Below, piece by piece: positions 53,047 through 61,862 of a stretch of 64,000 bases of DNA. Within the stretch, counting starts at the first letter, position 1; every line of letters begins with the position of its first letter. Location: the NCBI GenBank assembly GCA_026400375.1, contig JAPLPG010000235.1, forward strand, positions 1 through 64,000. Reading direction: 5' to 3'. The DNA comes from Novosphingobium sp. Lineage in GTDB: Bacteria; Pseudomonadota; Alphaproteobacteria; Sphingomonadales; Sphingomonadaceae. Below the pieces are notes generated by a model. The model was not told the DNA's origin and did no database searches. It was given only the letters and a program-made list of their open reading frames with translations. The position numbers were made by a program, and so were the translations under genes.

Positions 53047-53286
53047 ATGAAGGTGACAGAGGTTTTTGCACTCATTCGGAATTCTATCAACGCAGCCCCG
53101 CGCAATGCTTACGTCGCCGAGCTGCATTTGCAGTGTTTGAAGTATATGGATGCTTTGGAGGGCGTTTCTGGCCGAGAGTTTTGCGAAGGAGTGGGATTGA
53201 AGCCTGCTTGGGGAACGGAGTTTGTAAAGATGCGCAAGATTGCGCCCCGGCTAAAGGAAGCGGGCATGAGGGTAGAGCTCATTTAA
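53047..53286 (+). CDS. Unknown 79-residue protein coupled to mutM, HTH-like
   Basis: The frame starts at ATG 53047 with a strong AAGGAG eight bases upstream. The product (MKVTEVFALIRNSINAAPRN; ELHLQCLKYMDALEGVSGRE; FCEGVGLKPAWGTEFVKMRK) is helical and could hold a small helix-turn-helix. Its stop TAA shares the A with the mutM start (TAATG), so the two are coupled. Base composition is more AT-rich than its neighbours. No function recognised. Confidence 0.7.
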   Translation: MKVTEVFALIRNSINAAPRNAYVAELHLQCLKYMDALEGVSGREFCEGVGLKPAWGTEFVKMRKIAPRLKEAGMRVELI

Positions 53287-54098
53287 TGCCCGAGTTACCA
53301 GAGGTAGAGACGACCGTTCGCGGTCTTGCAACCGTGCTTGACGGGCAGGTCATTGCCCGCGTGGCGGTGAACCGCGCCGATCTGCGGCGGCCGTTTCCGG
53401 TTGACCTGGCACAGGCGCTGACCGGGGCGCGGGTCACCGGGCTATCGCGGCGGGCGAAGTATGGGTTGATCCATACCGACCGCGACCGGGCGATGGTGTT
53501 CCACCTCGGCATGTCGGGGCGCTGGCGGATCGATCCGGACGATATCGGCAAGCACGATCACCTTGTTCTGGAAACGCGCGAGGGGCGCGTCCTTTCGCTA
53601 AACGACGCGCGGCGGTTCGGTTCCGTGGATCTGGTTGACGAGGCTGCGCTGCAGCAGTGGCCCGCCTTTGCCGCGCTGGGGCCGGAGCCGCTGGGGCCGG
53701 GGCTGAATGCCGGCCATCTGGCCGCCGCCTTCAAGAACCGGATCGCGGCGGTGAAGCTGCTCCTGCTCGACCAGCGGATCGTGGCGGGGCTTGGCAATAT
53801 CTATGTGTGCGAGGCGCTGTACCGGGCGCACATTCATCCCGCGCGCGCGGCGGGCAAGGTATCGCGCAAGGCACTGGGCCTGCTGGTGCCGGCGATCCGC
53901 GCGGTGCTGGAGGAATCGATCGCGGCGGGGGGATCGACCTTGCGAGATTATGCCCGGCCCGACGGCGAGCTTGGCTACTTTGCCAAGGACTTCAATGTCT
54001 ATGGCCGCGAGGGCGAGGCTTGCGCCTGTGGCGGCACGGTGGAGCGCATCGTCCAGGGCGGGCGATCGACCTTCTTCTGTGCAAAGTGCCAGAAGTAG
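53286..54098 (+). CDS. mutM: Formamidopyrimidine-DNA glycosylase
   Basis: A 270-residue repair enzyme that removes 8-oxoguanine and formamidopyrimidines. The N-terminal Pro2-Glu3 catalytic start is PELPEVET, and the C-terminal zinc finger is CACGGTVERIVQGGRSTFFC followed by AKCQK. ATG 53286 overlaps the upstream stop by one base; a longer in-frame extension to 53025 would lose the required N-terminal proline. Confidence 0.95.
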   Translation: MPELPEVETTVRGLATVLDGQVIARVAVNRADLRRPFPVDLAQALTGARVTGLSRRAKYGLIHTDRDRAMVFHLGMSGRWRIDPDDIGKHDHLVLETREGRVLSLNDARRFGSVDLVDEAALQQWPAFAALGPEPLGPGLNAGHLAAAFKNRIAAVKLLLLDQRIVAGLGNIYVCEALYRAHIHPARAAGKVSRKALGLLVPAIRAVLEESIAAGGSTLRDYARPDGELGYFAKDFNVYGREGEACACGGTVERIVQGGRSTFFCAKCQK

Positions 54099-54132
54099 GG
54101 CTCAGCGCTCGACCACGTCCCTTTCGAACGCT

Positions 54133-54681
54133 TCAGCGTTCGACAACATCCTTGTCCATCGGCGCGAGCCTTGACAGCAGGCGGTTCTGCGCGGCGAAGG
54201 GCACCTTGTGTTCGCGCATGGCCTGCTGCAGATTTTCGACCAGCGCGTTGAGATCGGCGCGGGTGGTGCCAAGGTCCTTGTGCGAGGATTTCATGTCGCG
54301 CCCGGTGTAGCTGCAGCCCGCGCCGACGATGAAGCAGATCTGTTCGAACAGGGTGCGGCGCAGGCGGACCGTGTCCTGGTTCCTGAAGATATCGGCGATG
54401 CGCGGGTCCTTGACGTTCAGGTCCACCAGGCGATCGACGATGCTGCGGATGCCGTCCTGCCCGCCGAACGCCCGGGCCATGCCATCGCCGGCGAACGGTC
54501 TGGCGCCCGCGTTGGCAGGGTCCTGCGCATAGGGATCGACCGGGAATTCGCCCGTCACCGGATCGCGGACCTTCTTTTCGATGCCGAATTCCTTTTCCCA
54601 GTCCACGGCGGCGGGATCTTCCGGTGGCGCATCGACCACGGGCTGGGCGGCAAGCAGGGCAAGGGCGAGGGAGAAGGGCAT
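54133..54681 (-). CDS. Exported group-1 truncated haemoglobin
   Basis: A 182-residue protein. Residues 1-18 (MPFSLALALLAAQPVVDA) look like a signal peptide; the globin fold covers about 71-180 (GGQDGIRSIVDRLVDLN, DIFRNQDTVRLRRTLFEQIC) with candidate proximal histidine H134 in KSSHKDLG. Truncated haemoglobins handle O2 or NO. Export is unusual for a globin. It follows DUF3034 in the same direction. Confidence 0.82.
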   Translation of the reverse strand: MPFSLALALLAAQPVVDAPPEDPAAVDWEKEFGIEKKVRDPVTGEFPVDPYAQDPANAGARPFAGDGMARAFGGQDGIRSIVDRLVDLNVKDPRIADIFRNQDTVRLRRTLFEQICFIVGAGCSYTGRDMKSSHKDLGTTRADLNALVENLQQAMREHKVPFAAQNRLLSRLAPMDKDVVER

Positions 54682-54691
54682 CGGGCTTCCT

Positions 54692-55639
54692 TCAGAATGC
54701 AAACTGGAGCGAGACGAGGCCGCCGCGCTGGCCATCGAACGTGGCGACCGAACCGACATCGGCATAGGCGGCGGTGAGCGTGGCGTTCCGGGTCACCGCC
54801 CAGGCGACGAACAGGTCGTGTGCGTCATCCTCGCGCGCGATCGCCAGATTGCTGGGGCGCGTGCGATATTCGCCGCCGACGACCAGGCGCGGCGTGAGCA
54901 TCCACGCAAGCGAGCCTTCGAACTGCACGGTGCGGCCGGTCTGGTTGGGGCCACCAAAGCCGAGCAGCCCGAACTGGTTGGCATTGGTCAGCCGGGCGGT
55001 GGCGTTGATCAGCACGCTTTTCGACAGGACCAGCTTGGTCGCGCTGGCGGTGAAATCGGTGCCATCGGCAGCCGCAGCGCCGACGGCCTTGACGATGGCG
55101 CCATCGAGGCTGCGCTTGTGTTGCACGCCCACGCTGATCTGCGGCAGCCACGGCGAACCATAGACGGTATCGCCCACCAGCCGCAGCTTTGCGCCGAAGA
55201 TGTCCTGATTGAAGCGGAACCCCTTGCCAAGACCCAGCGCCGCGCCGACGTTGCGCGTATCGAAGTTCTGGCGGGCCCAGGACAGTTCGACGCGGTCCCT
55301 TATGCCGACAGACAGGCCGTGGCTTTGCCAGCCGTAGTCGGCCAGTTCGATGCCGGTGACATGGGCGGAGATGCCGATGCCACGATCGGTTTCCATGCCC
55401 GCAATCGTCGCCCAGGTGGCCAGCCCGCCGCCGCTAGCGCCTTCGACGGTGGAGATGCCGTTGGTAAGCACCAGCTTGCCGCCATCCATCAGCGGTTCGG
55501 CGTGGGCCGCACTTGTCAGCGCAAGGGCGGCAATAGCGGCAAACGGCGCAAGGCTGCGTGAAGACCGGCAGGCGCGGCCGACCTGCCTTTGGCGCGGACT
55601 GATCGGATCGGGGGCTTTGTGCGCAAGGTGGGCAGGCAT
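54692..55639 (-). CDS. DUF3034 family outer-membrane-like protein
   Basis: A 315-residue protein with a signal-like hydrophobic stretch (SLAPFAAIAALALTSAAHA, about residues 29-47) and many alternating-hydrophobicity strands (GGKLVLTNGISTVEGASGGG, HGLSVGIRDRVELSWARQ), ending in an aromatic SLQFAF, as outer-membrane barrels do. Function unknown. ATG 55639. Divergent from the cupredoxin-like gene. Confidence 0.8.
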   Translation of the reverse strand: MPAHLAHKAPDPISPRQRQVGRACRSSRSLAPFAAIAALALTSAAHAEPLMDGGKLVLTNGISTVEGASGGGLATWATIAGMETDRGIGISAHVTGIELADYGWQSHGLSVGIRDRVELSWARQNFDTRNVGAALGLGKGFRFNQDIFGAKLRLVGDTVYGSPWLPQISVGVQHKRSLDGAIVKAVGAAAADGTDFTASATKLVLSKSVLINATARLTNANQFGLLGFGGPNQTGRTVQFEGSLAWMLTPRLVVGGEYRTRPSNLAIAREDDAHDLFVAWAVTRNATLTAAYADVGSVATFDGQRGGLVSLQFAF

Positions 55640-55771
55640 GGAGTTGCACCGGAATTGAAAGACTTGCGGCGACGTTAACCTTGATTGGTTGAGAAAATGC
55701 TGCGCCGCTTTGCGAGTTTTTCACAGGTGATGATTCTGATTTTCTTAGGAAACATCGGGCATGACGGTGGA

Positions 55772-56416
55772 ATGCTACGCGCGTTCCCTTGGCGATACCC
55801 CAGTGTGATGCTGACATCCGGCCTGTTGATTGCGGCACCCATGATGCTGTCGGCCACGCCCCGTGCCGCGCTGCCGGTGCAAGTGGTCGATCAGGCTGGC
55901 ATGCCGCTGCGCGATGCCGTTATCGAGATTGCCGCTCCGGCAGGCGATGCGCGGCGCCCAGCCTTTCCGTGGCGCAATGCCATGGCCCAGAAGAACCAGG
56001 CCTTCGTGCCCGGCACGCTGATCGTGGCCAGGGGCGCAGTCGTGGCCTTTCCCAACTTCGACAACGTGCGCCACTCGCTCTACAGTTTTTCCAAGCCCGG
56101 CCCGTTCAAGATCGACCTCTACGGGCAGGATCAGACCCGGACCCAGCAATTCAAGGTGGCCGGCACCATCGCTCTGGGCTGCAATATCCACGACCGGATG
56201 CAGGGCTATATCCGCGTGACCGACACGCCCTATGCCGCACGCACCGATCTGAACGGCCTTGCCGATGTCGAAGGCCTTGCGCGGGGCAGCTATGACGTGG
56301 TGGTCTGGCATCCGCGCATTCGCGGCGTTGGCGGCGAATGGCGCGGCAAGCTGGTGCTGGATCCGGGCAAGCGCCTGCGCGTGACCGTGGCCGTGCGTCC
56401 GGACGCCGGCAAGTGA
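55772..56416 (+). CDS. Cupredoxin-like methylamine-utilization family protein
   Basis: A 214-residue exported protein. Signal peptide to about residue 31, then a cupredoxin-like fold. Type-I copper ligands are all present: H101 in NVRHSLY, and C137, H140, M143 in LGCNIHDRMQG. A C-terminal carboxypeptidase-regulatory-like segment (LADVEGLARGSYDVVVWHP) follows. ATG 55772 is chosen by the signal peptide; ATG 55697 or 55808 are possible. It overlaps the GGDEF-EAL gene as GTGA. Confidence 0.8.
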   Translation: MLRAFPWRYPSVMLTSGLLIAAPMMLSATPRAALPVQVVDQAGMPLRDAVIEIAAPAGDARRPAFPWRNAMAQKNQAFVPGTLIVARGAVVAFPNFDNVRHSLYSFSKPGPFKIDLYGQDQTRTQQFKVAGTIALGCNIHDRMQGYIRVTDTPYAARTDLNGLADVEGLARGSYDVVVWHPRIRGVGGEWRGKLVLDPGKRLRVTVAVRPDAGK

Positions 56417-58776
56417 CAGCACCGGGCGTGACTGCGTGGCAACGTCTGGTACGCAAGGCGCGCATCGTCGTGGGCTTGCGCGCGCGCACGCTCGGCAGCC
56501 GGATCGCCCTGCTCTATGTCGTGCTGCTGACGCTGGTGATGGCAGCGACAATCGTCGTCGCAGGGTCGGGCATCAACCTGTTCGCCCGCGAAACCGCCGA
56601 ACGCGATCTTGCCGCCAATGCCCGCGTGTTCGACAAGATCATCGACACCCGCCAGAACCAGATGGCCGATGCCGGCGAGGTGGTGGCGCGCGACTTCGGC
56701 TTCCGCGAGGCCTTTGCCGTCGGCGATGCACCCACGCTGGCTTCGGCGCTGCAAAGCCTGCGCGATCGGGCACGGGTGAGCGAAGCGGCGATCGTGCACC
56801 TGGATGGCAGCGTGATCGCATCGGGTGGAACACAAGCAGGCAACGGCACGACGATCGATGGCGCGGCCATGCTTTCGCGGCTGGAAGAGGGGCAGGATCG
56901 CGGCGTCGTGACTCTGGACGGGGCCGAGGCGCTGGCCGCTGCGGTGCCGATAGAGCTGCCCGATCTGGCCGGCTGGCTGGTCCTCGTCAACCGGCTTGGC
57001 CCCGAAGACATGGCGCAGCTGTCGCGGCTTTCGGCCGTGGCGGTCGAGGCGCGGGTGGTCGACAGGGCCGGCCTTGGCAAGAAGCTGGCGAATGTCGCGC
57101 TGGGCAAGATCACCGAACTCGATGGCAGCAAGGGCGAACGGCTGGTGCGCGTTTCGGCCATCGCCAGCCTGCAGGACGGGCGTGAACCGCGGCTGGTCCT
57201 GGCCCATTCGTTGAGCGCGGCACTGGCCCGCTATGCCAAATTGCGCATGGTTCTGCTGTTGATCAGCGGGATCGGGGTGCTGGCCGGTGCCTGGGCGGCT
57301 GTCCGCCTGTCACGAGGCATTGCCCTGCCATTGCAATCGCTGGCGCAGGCGGCGCGGGCCTATGGCAATGGGGCGGTAGCCAAGGTCAAGGTCGAAGGTG
57401 CCATCGAGGTGCGTTCGCTGGCGGACAGCTTCAACGCGATGGTCGATGCGGTGGAAGAGCGCGAACAGCAGATCATGCACGCCTCACTCCACGATGCGCT
57501 GACCGCGCTGCCCAACCGGCGGTTCTTCATCGAAAAGCTGGACCGGGCCGTGGCGCGGCAGAGCGAAAACCACCGCACGATGGTGGCGTTCATCGATATC
57601 GACGATTTCAAGGCGATCAACGATGCCATGGGCCATCCCTTTGGCGATGAACTGTTGCGCAGCGTGGGCCGCAGTCTGCAGGAACAGTTTGCCGACGCGA
57701 TGATCGCCAGGTTCGGCGGCGATGAATTCGGCCTGCTGCTCGACGGGCTGGACCCAAGGACCGACCTGACGGCGCTGGCGCGATCGCTCGAAGCCACGCT
57801 GAACCGGGAAATGACGATCGATGGGCGCAGCCTGCTGGTTTCGGCCAGCGTGGGCATTGCCATCGGTCCCAGCGATGCCGACACATCGGACGCGCTGCTT
57901 AAAAGTGCCGACCTTGCGCTCTACCGCGCCAAGAGCGAGGGCAAGGGCGCCTATCACTTCTTCGAACCCGAACTCGATGCCGAGGCAAGCCGCCGCCGCC
58001 GCATGGAGATCGACATGCGCCGCGCCATCCGCGACGGTGATTTCGAACTCCACTTCCAGCCGCTGTTCTCGATCTCGGAAAACCGGGTGAAAGGCTTCGA
58101 GGCACTGATGCGCTGGCCGCACAAGGAGCACGGGATGATTCCGCCGGTGACCTTCATCCCGATTGCCGAGGAATCAGGGATGATCGTGCAGCTGGGCGAA
58201 TGGGCGGTGCGCGAGGCGTGCCGCCAGGCCGCACTGTGGCCGAGCGACATATCGGTGGCGGTCAATATCTCGCCCCGGCAATTGGTGGCCGATGGGCTGG
58301 CGACGTGCGTCGCCCAGGCGCTGGCGCAAACCGGGCTCCCGGCAGAGCGGCTGGAACTGGAAATCACCGAAAGCGTGTTCATCGGCAATGTCGAGCGGAC
58401 GCTGAAGATCCTCCATTCGCTGCAGACGCTGAGCGTGCGCGTGGCGCTGGACGATTTCGGCACGGGCTATTCCTCGCTCAGCTATCTGCGGTCGTTCCCG
58501 TTCGACAAGATCAAGATCGACCAGAGCTTCGTGCGCGCGCTGGAAGAAGGCGGCAGCGCCCACGCCATCATTCGCGCGATCACCACGCTGGCCGATGCGC
58601 TGGGCATGGACACGCTGGCAGAAGGCGTGGAAACGCAGGAACTTTCCGATGCGCTGAAAGCCGAGGGCTGCGACATGATCCAGGGCTATCTGATCAGCCG
58701 CCCGGTTCCCGGTGACGACGTGCAGCGCCTGCTATCGACGCTTCACCCGCATGAAGCTGCGGAAATCGCGGCCTAG
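56413..58776 (+). CDS. Bifunctional GGDEF-EAL membrane protein
   Basis: A 787-residue inner-membrane signalling protein. Membrane segments near 34-55 and 275-295 flank a periplasmic sensor; a HAMP domain follows (about 300-350), then GGDEF with intact GGDEF at 435-439 and EAL with EAL at 563-565. It may make and degrade cyclic di-GMP in response to a periplasmic signal. GTG 56413 overlaps the cupredoxin stop, so the signal may involve that copper protein. Confidence 0.92.
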   Translation: MTAPGVTAWQRLVRKARIVVGLRARTLGSRIALLYVVLLTLVMAATIVVAGSGINLFARETAERDLAANARVFDKIIDTRQNQMADAGEVVARDFGFREAFAVGDAPTLASALQSLRDRARVSEAAIVHLDGSVIASGGTQAGNGTTIDGAAMLSRLEEGQDRGVVTLDGAEALAAAVPIELPDLAGWLVLVNRLGPEDMAQLSRLSAVAVEARVVDRAGLGKKLANVALGKITELDGSKGERLVRVSAIASLQDGREPRLVLAHSLSAALARYAKLRMVLLLISGIGVLAGAWAAVRLSRGIALPLQSLAQAARAYGNGAVAKVKVEGAIEVRSLADSFNAMVDAVEEREQQIMHASLHDALTALPNRRFFIEKLDRAVARQSENHRTMVAFIDIDDFKAINDAMGHPFGDELLRSVGRSLQEQFADAMIARFGGDEFGLLLDGLDPRTDLTALARSLEATLNREMTIDGRSLLVSASVGIAIGPSDADTSDALLKSADLALYRAKSEGKGAYHFFEPELDAEASRRRRMEIDMRRAIRDGDFELHFQPLFSISENRVKGFEALMRWPHKEHGMIPPVTFIPIAEESGMIVQLGEWAVREACRQAALWPSDISVAVNISPRQLVADGLATCVAQALAQTGLPAERLELEITESVFIGNVERTLKILHSLQTLSVRVALDDFGTGYSSLSYLRSFPFDKIKIDQSFVRALEEGGSAHAIIRAITTLADALGMDTLAEGVETQELSDALKAEGCDMIQGYLISRPVPGDDVQRLLSTLHPHEAAEIAA

Positions 58777-58808
58777 CGCAGGGTGCTGGCGGCTGCACGA
58801 GGTGGGGA

Positions 58809-59597
58809 TCAGCCCGGCTGCTGATCGGCGATCAGCACCATGACCCCCTGGTCCGCCAGCCGCTGCTTCAGGTCTGCCGGAATTGCGCTGTCGGTGATGA
58901 CCGTGTCGATCTCGTCCAGCCCGCAGACGATGGTTCCGGACTGGGTGCGGAACTTGCTGCTGTCTACCAGCAGGATCACGTCTTCGGCGCGGTCGATCAG
59001 CCGCCGTTCGGCAGCGACCAGTACGGGATCTGCTTGCATGACGCCCTGTGGCCCGATAGCGGCGGCGCCCATGAACAGGCGCGGGGCATGGAAGCGGGGC
59101 ATCGATTCCTCACCCGCCGGGGCCAGGATGATGTTCTGTTCGCGAAAGACGGCGCCCGATGGCAGCAGGATGCGCGTGCCCGCCTGCGGCAGCAGCGCGT
59201 TGACGATATGCAGCGAATTGGTCAGGACCTGAAGGTCGAGGCCTTCGAGATGCGGGCACATCTGCAAGGTGGTGGTGCCGCCGTCGATCATCACCCCTTC
59301 GCCCGGCTGGCACAGCGCGGCCGCGGCCTTGCCGATGGCCTGCTTGGCGGCAAGGTTCAGCGTGATGTTCTGCTCGAACGGCGTGCCAAGTAGACGCGAA
59401 CCGCTGCTGTCCTCGGCTTCGGGCAGCTTGGCGCCGCCGTGGACGCGGACGATCTGGGCGGATTCCTCCAGCCGCGTCAGATCGCGCCGGATCGTGGCGG
59501 GCGAGGCATCGAGCAGCACTTCGAGATCGCGGTAGCTGACGAATCCCGTTGGCCGCAGCGCTTCGAAAATGCGTCTTTCCCGTTCTGCTGCATGCAT
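58809..59597 (-). CDS. DeoR-family transcriptional regulator of the rhamnose locus
   Basis: A 262-residue regulator. The N-terminal winged helix-turn-helix is RDLEVLLDASPATIRRDLTR; the sugar-phosphate-sensing domain carries MIDGGTTTLQMC and LLVDSSKF. In Rhizobium leguminosarum a DeoR-type protein (RhaR) represses rhamnose genes. ATG 59597. It is the last gene of the leftward block and probably binds the repeats at 63317-63350. Confidence 0.9.
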   Translation of the reverse strand: MHAAERERRIFEALRPTGFVSYRDLEVLLDASPATIRRDLTRLEESAQIVRVHGGAKLPEAEDSSGSRLLGTPFEQNITLNLAAKQAIGKAAAALCQPGEGVMIDGGTTTLQMCPHLEGLDLQVLTNSLHIVNALLPQAGTRILLPSGAVFREQNIILAPAGEESMPRFHAPRLFMGAAAIGPQGVMQADPVLVAAERRLIDRAEDVILLVDSSKFRTQSGTIVCGLDEIDTVITDSAIPADLKQRLADQGVMVLIADQQPG

Positions 59598-59623
59598 CCG
59601 CTACGATCCCCTTTGGCGCGTGC

Positions 59624-60697
59624 TTATGCGCTGGCCTGCAGCATGTTGCCAAGGCCGATCACCACCGTCGACCCGACCAGCAGGCCGATGCCGCTCCACA
59701 CCATCGTGCGGGTGCGGGGCGATGCGCCCTTCCATTCCTTCAGCGCAAAGCCCCACAGCGTCGAGAACAGGATGATCGAGGCCATGTGCAGCGTCCACGA
59801 AGAAAAGCCGTATTCGCCCATATGGCTTTCGCCCATCGTGTAGAAGAAGAACTGGCCGTACCACAGCGTGCCGCCCAGTGCCGCCAGCAGCCAGTTGGCC
59901 AGAATGTTCGGACGTTCACCCGCCGCAGCCTGTGCCGGGGCAGCGCCGAAGAACTGGCCGAAGCTGCGGTTCTTCACGATCAGCCAGGCACACCACAGCG
60001 CATTGGTGGTAAGGCCCCCCGCCAGCACCACGCACAGCACCGGCAGGCCCTGGGAAAGCGGATCGGTTCCGGCGGCCAGCGTCAGGTCGCGGATCGGTTG
60101 TCCGGCCGCCAGCCCCCAGGCAAAGCAGCCCGACATCACGCCCGAGAACGTGGCGATAGCCAGTCCCTTGCGCAGATCGAACTCGGCCACGCCTTCGGAC
60201 TGCGCGCCGGCAAGATCAGCCTCCTTGGCATTGCCTGCACGGGCGACGACGACGATGCCGACAAGCGTGATCGCAATGCCCAGCAGGGTCAACTGGCCGC
60301 TGGTGGTGGCGGCGATCTGGCCCAGCGTGCCGGCAAAGATCGGCGGCCCCATCGTGCCGATCACCGTTGTCAGCCCCAGCGCCACCGCCATGCCGAGCGA
60401 CAGGCCAAGGTAGCGCATGGTCAGCCCGAAGGTCAGTCCGCCAAAGCCCCACATCGCGCCCCAGAACCAGCACCACAGCAGAGTCTCGCGCGGGGTGGCC
60501 GACAGGACGCCCAACAGGTTTTCGGTCTGGAGCGAGGCGAAGAACCATGGTGCGATCAACCACGAGAACAGGCCGCCCGCCAGCCAGAACACCTCCCACG
60601 ACCACAGCTTGATGCGCTTGTACGGCACATAGAAACTGGCCGAGGAAAAGCCCCCGATCCAGTGAAAGATTACGCCCAGCAGCGGGTTTGCGCCCAT
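59624..60697 (-). CDS. rhaT: L-rhamnose-proton symporter RhaT
   Basis: A 357-residue inner-membrane permease with about ten hydrophobic segments. RhaT signature GANPLLGVIFHWIGGFSSASFY, then PYKRIKLWSWEVFW. The full-length match to E. coli-type RhaT identifies the substrate as L-rhamnose. Between the regulator (26 bases away) and lldD. Confidence 0.93.
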   Translation of the reverse strand: MGANPLLGVIFHWIGGFSSASFYVPYKRIKLWSWEVFWLAGGLFSWLIAPWFFASLQTENLLGVLSATPRETLLWCWFWGAMWGFGGLTFGLTMRYLGLSLGMAVALGLTTVIGTMGPPIFAGTLGQIAATTSGQLTLLGIAITLVGIVVVARAGNAKEADLAGAQSEGVAEFDLRKGLAIATFSGVMSGCFAWGLAAGQPIRDLTLAAGTDPLSQGLPVLCVVLAGGLTTNALWCAWLIVKNRSFGQFFGAAPAQAAAGERPNILANWLLAALGGTLWYGQFFFYTMGESHMGEYGFSSWTLHMASIILFSTLWGFALKEWKGASPRTRTMVWSGIGLLVGSTVVIGLGNMLQASA

Positions 60698-60716
60698 CGA
60701 TCCTGTCCCTTTTTCG

Positions 60717-61862
60717 TTATGTCCTGACGAGGATCGAGCGGTCGATCTCGCTGATGCTCTTCACCCCGGTCAGAGTCATCGCCACGCGCATTTCGGCCTC
60801 GATCAGCCGCAGCATGTGTTCGACGCCGGCCTGGCCGCCCGCCGCCAGCGCAAAGACCCACGCACGGCCGAGCAGCACGCCCTTGGCCCCCAGCGCGAGC
60901 AGGCGGACCACATCAAGGCCCGACCGGACGCCGCCATCGGCCAGCACGGTCAGCCGGTCACCCACCGCATCGGCGATGGCGGGCAGGGCGCGGGCGGCGG
61001 AGGGCACGCCATCCAGTTGCCGCCCGCCGTGGTTCGAAACGACGATCCCGTCGGCGCCAAGGTTTGCGGCTTCCACCGCGTCCTCGGCATCGAGCAGGCC
61101 CTTGATCACCAGCGGCCCGTTCCATTCCGACCGGATGAAATCGAGGTCCTTCCACGCAATCGAGCTGTCGAAGTTCTCGCGCATCCACGCAAAGAAGTCC
61201 TCGATCCCGGTCTTGCCCTCAAGCTTGCGGATCACGTTGCCGAGGCCATGGGGGCGGCCCATGACCCCGACATCCCACGCCCATGCAGGCTTCATCGCGC
61301 CTTGCAGCGTGCGGCGGATCGCGCCGGTCATGCCCGCAGCTCCGGCAAGGCCCGAATGGTAATCGCGATAACGACTGCCGGGTACGGGCATGTCGACGGT
61401 GAAGACCAGCGTCGAGCACTTCAGTTCGACCGCTTCCTGCAGCAGTTCGCGCACGAAGCCGCGGTCGCGGGTCATGTAGAGCTGGAACCAGAAGGGCTTG
61501 CTGGCGGCCTTGGCAACCTCGGTCAGAGCGCAGGCCGATACGGTGGAGAGCGTGAACGGCACGCCTGCCGTTTCTGCCGCGCGCACCGCCTGGCATTCGC
61601 CGCGCCGGGCGTTCATTCCGGCAAGGCCGATGGGCGCGAGCGCCACCGGCAGGCGCAGCGTCTGGCCGAACAGTTCGGTCGAAAGGTCCAGCGCGGACAC
61701 GTCGCGCAATACGCGCTGGCGCAGGGCGATGTCGCGTAAGTCCTCCACGTTGCGGCGCAGCGTCGTCTCGCTGTAGGATCCACCGTCGATGTATTCGAAC
61801 AGGAAGTGCGGCAGGCGGCGGCGGGCGAGTTCGCGGAAATCGGGGATCGAGGCGGCAATCAT
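60717..61862 (-). CDS. lldD: L-lactate dehydrogenase, FMN-dependent
   Basis: A 381-residue alpha-hydroxy-acid oxidase. FMN-binding and catalytic blocks are present: [10 protein letters not shown] with the catalytic histidine, and [18 protein letters not shown]. It oxidises L-lactate to pyruvate and feeds the respiratory chain. In this locus the L-lactate would come from L-lactaldehyde formed by aldol cleavage. ATG 61862 overlaps the kinase stop as ATGA. Confidence 0.92.
   Translation of the reverse strand: MIAASIPDFRELARRRLPHFLFEYIDGGSYSETTLRRNVEDLRDIALRQRVLRDVSALDLSTELFGQTLRLPVALAPIGLAGMNARRGECQAVRAAETAGVPFTLSTVSACALTEVAKAASKPFWFQLYMTRDRGFVRELLQEAVELKCSTLVFTVDMPVPGSRYRDYHSGLAGAAGMTGAIRRTLQGAMKPAWAWDVGVMGRPHGLGNVIRKLEGKTGIEDFFAWMRENFDSSIAWKDLDFIRSEWNGPLVIKGLLDAEDAVEAANLGADGIVVSNHGGRQLDGVPSAARALPAIADAVGDRLTVLADGGVRSGLDVVRLLALGAKGVLLGRAWVFALAAGGQAGVEHMLRLIEAEMRVAMTLTGVKSISEIDRSILVRT

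Noticed and set aside
53025..53285. N-terminal extension of mutM
   Set aside because: MutM needs proline as residue 2 after Met removal, which fits only ATG 53286; the extension also overlaps a coupled small gene with a strong ribosome site.
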